Positions 62,901 through 64,000 of a stretch of DNA of 64,000 nt are shown here, piece after piece (the first letter of the stretch is position 1; the number at the start of each line of letters is the position of its first letter). Position numbers and translations under genes: made by a program. A model generated the notes under the pieces. That model was not told the DNA's origin and did not search any database. It saw nothing but the letters and a program-made list of their open reading frames with translations. The stretch is from Certhia americana (taxonomy: Eukaryota; Chordata; Aves; Passeriformes; Certhiidae), in NCBI GenBank assembly GCA_018697195.1, contig JAGMWU010000039.1:573817-637816 (forward strand), in the 5' to 3' direction.

Positions 62901-64000
62901 TGGCCATTTTCTGATAAGTAGAGTATGTGTTTACAAGTGAAAACATGATATAATCTATTGCAGAAGCTGCTCTTATGCTTGAGTCCACAGCATGCTGGTG
63001 TCCTCTCTGTGAGACTGTCTTGAAATATCTGTATTTACTCTTTCTAGGACTACAGAATGTTGTTGGGTGCAACAAGGCTCATTTGTGATAAAAGAAGCTG
63101 TGGGAGTAGCAAATCCTGCATGTGCACATGGGGGAGAAGAGAGAAACACATCACCTACCTCAGATACATAGCATTTGCAAATACCTTCTCCTAAAAGAGA
63201 GCAGTGTGCACTGTCGTTCTAATTACAAGTAGATGGGAACTTCATGGTTACCTTCCCTAAGGTAGGAAGAGTCTTTATGTAACATGGAGCTTCATCCCGA
63301 ATCATCCTGTGGCCTTTTGATTCAAACAGACATCTCCTCCTTTTAGGCAAACTCCTCACTTGAAAACAATTAGAATATTTCTGGAAAGTAGAAGAGAGAT
63401 GTTATTTTTGTGTGTTCACACATGACTAACCTCAGAGCTGATACAAAATAAATGTAATTTGGCCCAGGCAAGTTCTGAAAGTATTATTAGGGTGCTTTTA
63501 AAACTAAGCTAAACTCAAATCAAGCTCCATTAAGCCATTAAGGCTTTAATTAATTGCTTTGGAAACATACCTGGTCTTATATGCCAGAGTGAATGTATCT
63601 GCCTTTTCAAGGGCCATGTTACAAGACTCTGGCTAATATTTTCACAGAAAGTGGGGGGAAGACAGCATCCATTTAAATTTTCATTGAGGGAGGTGTTGCC
63701 TACAGTCAAATGACATTTCTTTCTGAGAGTTACCAGCATATGTCTAATATCTACTAGATTGGATAATATTATTGGTTTTGAATAACTAATCAAGGTTTTT
63801 TGAGTTTCTATGATTTTTTGGTTTTTTGAGTTTCTATATATATTTTATTATACTTACCCTTTTCACCTGTCAGGGTCATATGCCAAAACATGACATAAAT
63901 AATTAATCATAACTTTCTATTAATCTATTATTCATTCACTTAAGTGGGGCTATAGTGTAGCAATTTCCTTTGTTATGTTTATGGGAGGGGACTTCTCTAA
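59953..64000. other. Unique sequence, no gene supported; GC-rich patch at 60965-61510
   Basis: Most of this is AT-rich DNA without recognisable features. The patch at 60965-61510 is clearly GC-richer and carries long overlapping open frames on both strands: plus 61108-61470 with an ATG start (120 codons), and minus 60977-61414 (145 codons) and 61075-61464 (129 codons). Their translations show no motif I know, and mutual overlap argues for chance. Confidence 0.5.
63794..63837. repeat. 26-base tandem duplication, partial second copy
   Basis: GGTTTTTTGAGTTTCTAT at 63794 recurs exactly at 63820. The intervening bases GATTTTTT complete a 26-base unit. Confidence 0.9.

Noticed and set aside
1..64000. 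CRISPR arrays, tRNA genes, rRNA and operon structure
   Set aside because: No regularly spaced repeats, no tRNA B-box-type GGTTCGAATCC-like element and no strand-coherent closely spaced frames were seen.

Overview
The window looks like non-coding DNA from a bird chromosome. Three things suggest this. It holds several degraded CR1 LINE copies with the avian-type 3' end, which carries a 'GATGATCTTTAAGGTCCCTTC'-like stretch and a short ATTCTATG-type terminus. Base composition is AT-rich with CpG depletion. The only open frames are short, unordered and overlap on both strands, as expected by chance. No protein-coding exon, tRNA, rRNA, CRISPR array, operon or bacterial-style gene could be supported. 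The species cannot be determined; a passerine or other neoavian bird is a guess.

Layout. From 1 to 6.7 kb the DNA is AT-rich and unique, with two long T-rich tracts. A minus-strand CR1 3' end (6672-6812) is followed by a compact CpG-island-like block (7205-7465), the best candidate for a transcription start in the window. A plus-strand CR1 tail lies at 9375-9692 and an A-rich AAAACCCC-type simple repeat at 11545-11651. From 11.7 to 23 kb is unique sequence with a few palindromes, then a short CR1 tail at 23230-23303. At 24.76-25.01 kb a polypurine GAAAGA microsatellite runs into a 76-base assembly gap and then a run of 30 A. From 25 to 54 kb is mostly unique sequence with homopolymer tracts, a CpG-retaining block (about 31.29-31.65 kb), a (GCT)7 run and two G-rich quadruplex-type motifs near 49.2-49.9 kb. 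Two further CR1 pieces lie at 54771-54945 (plus, 3' end) and about 56690-57278 (minus, reverse transcriptase region). The latter keeps a recognisable RT motif but is broken by a stop, a frameshift, a deletion and a 27-bp tandem duplication. The last 6.7 kb is unique sequence with one GC-rich patch (60965-61510).

There is no set of genes working together here. The window is best read as intergenic or long-intron DNA; which of the two cannot be decided from the sequence alone. I found no convincing new biological system. The items most worth checking are the CpG-rich block at 7.2-7.5 kb, the two CpG-retaining blocks that may be conserved regulatory DNA, and the perfect palindromes.
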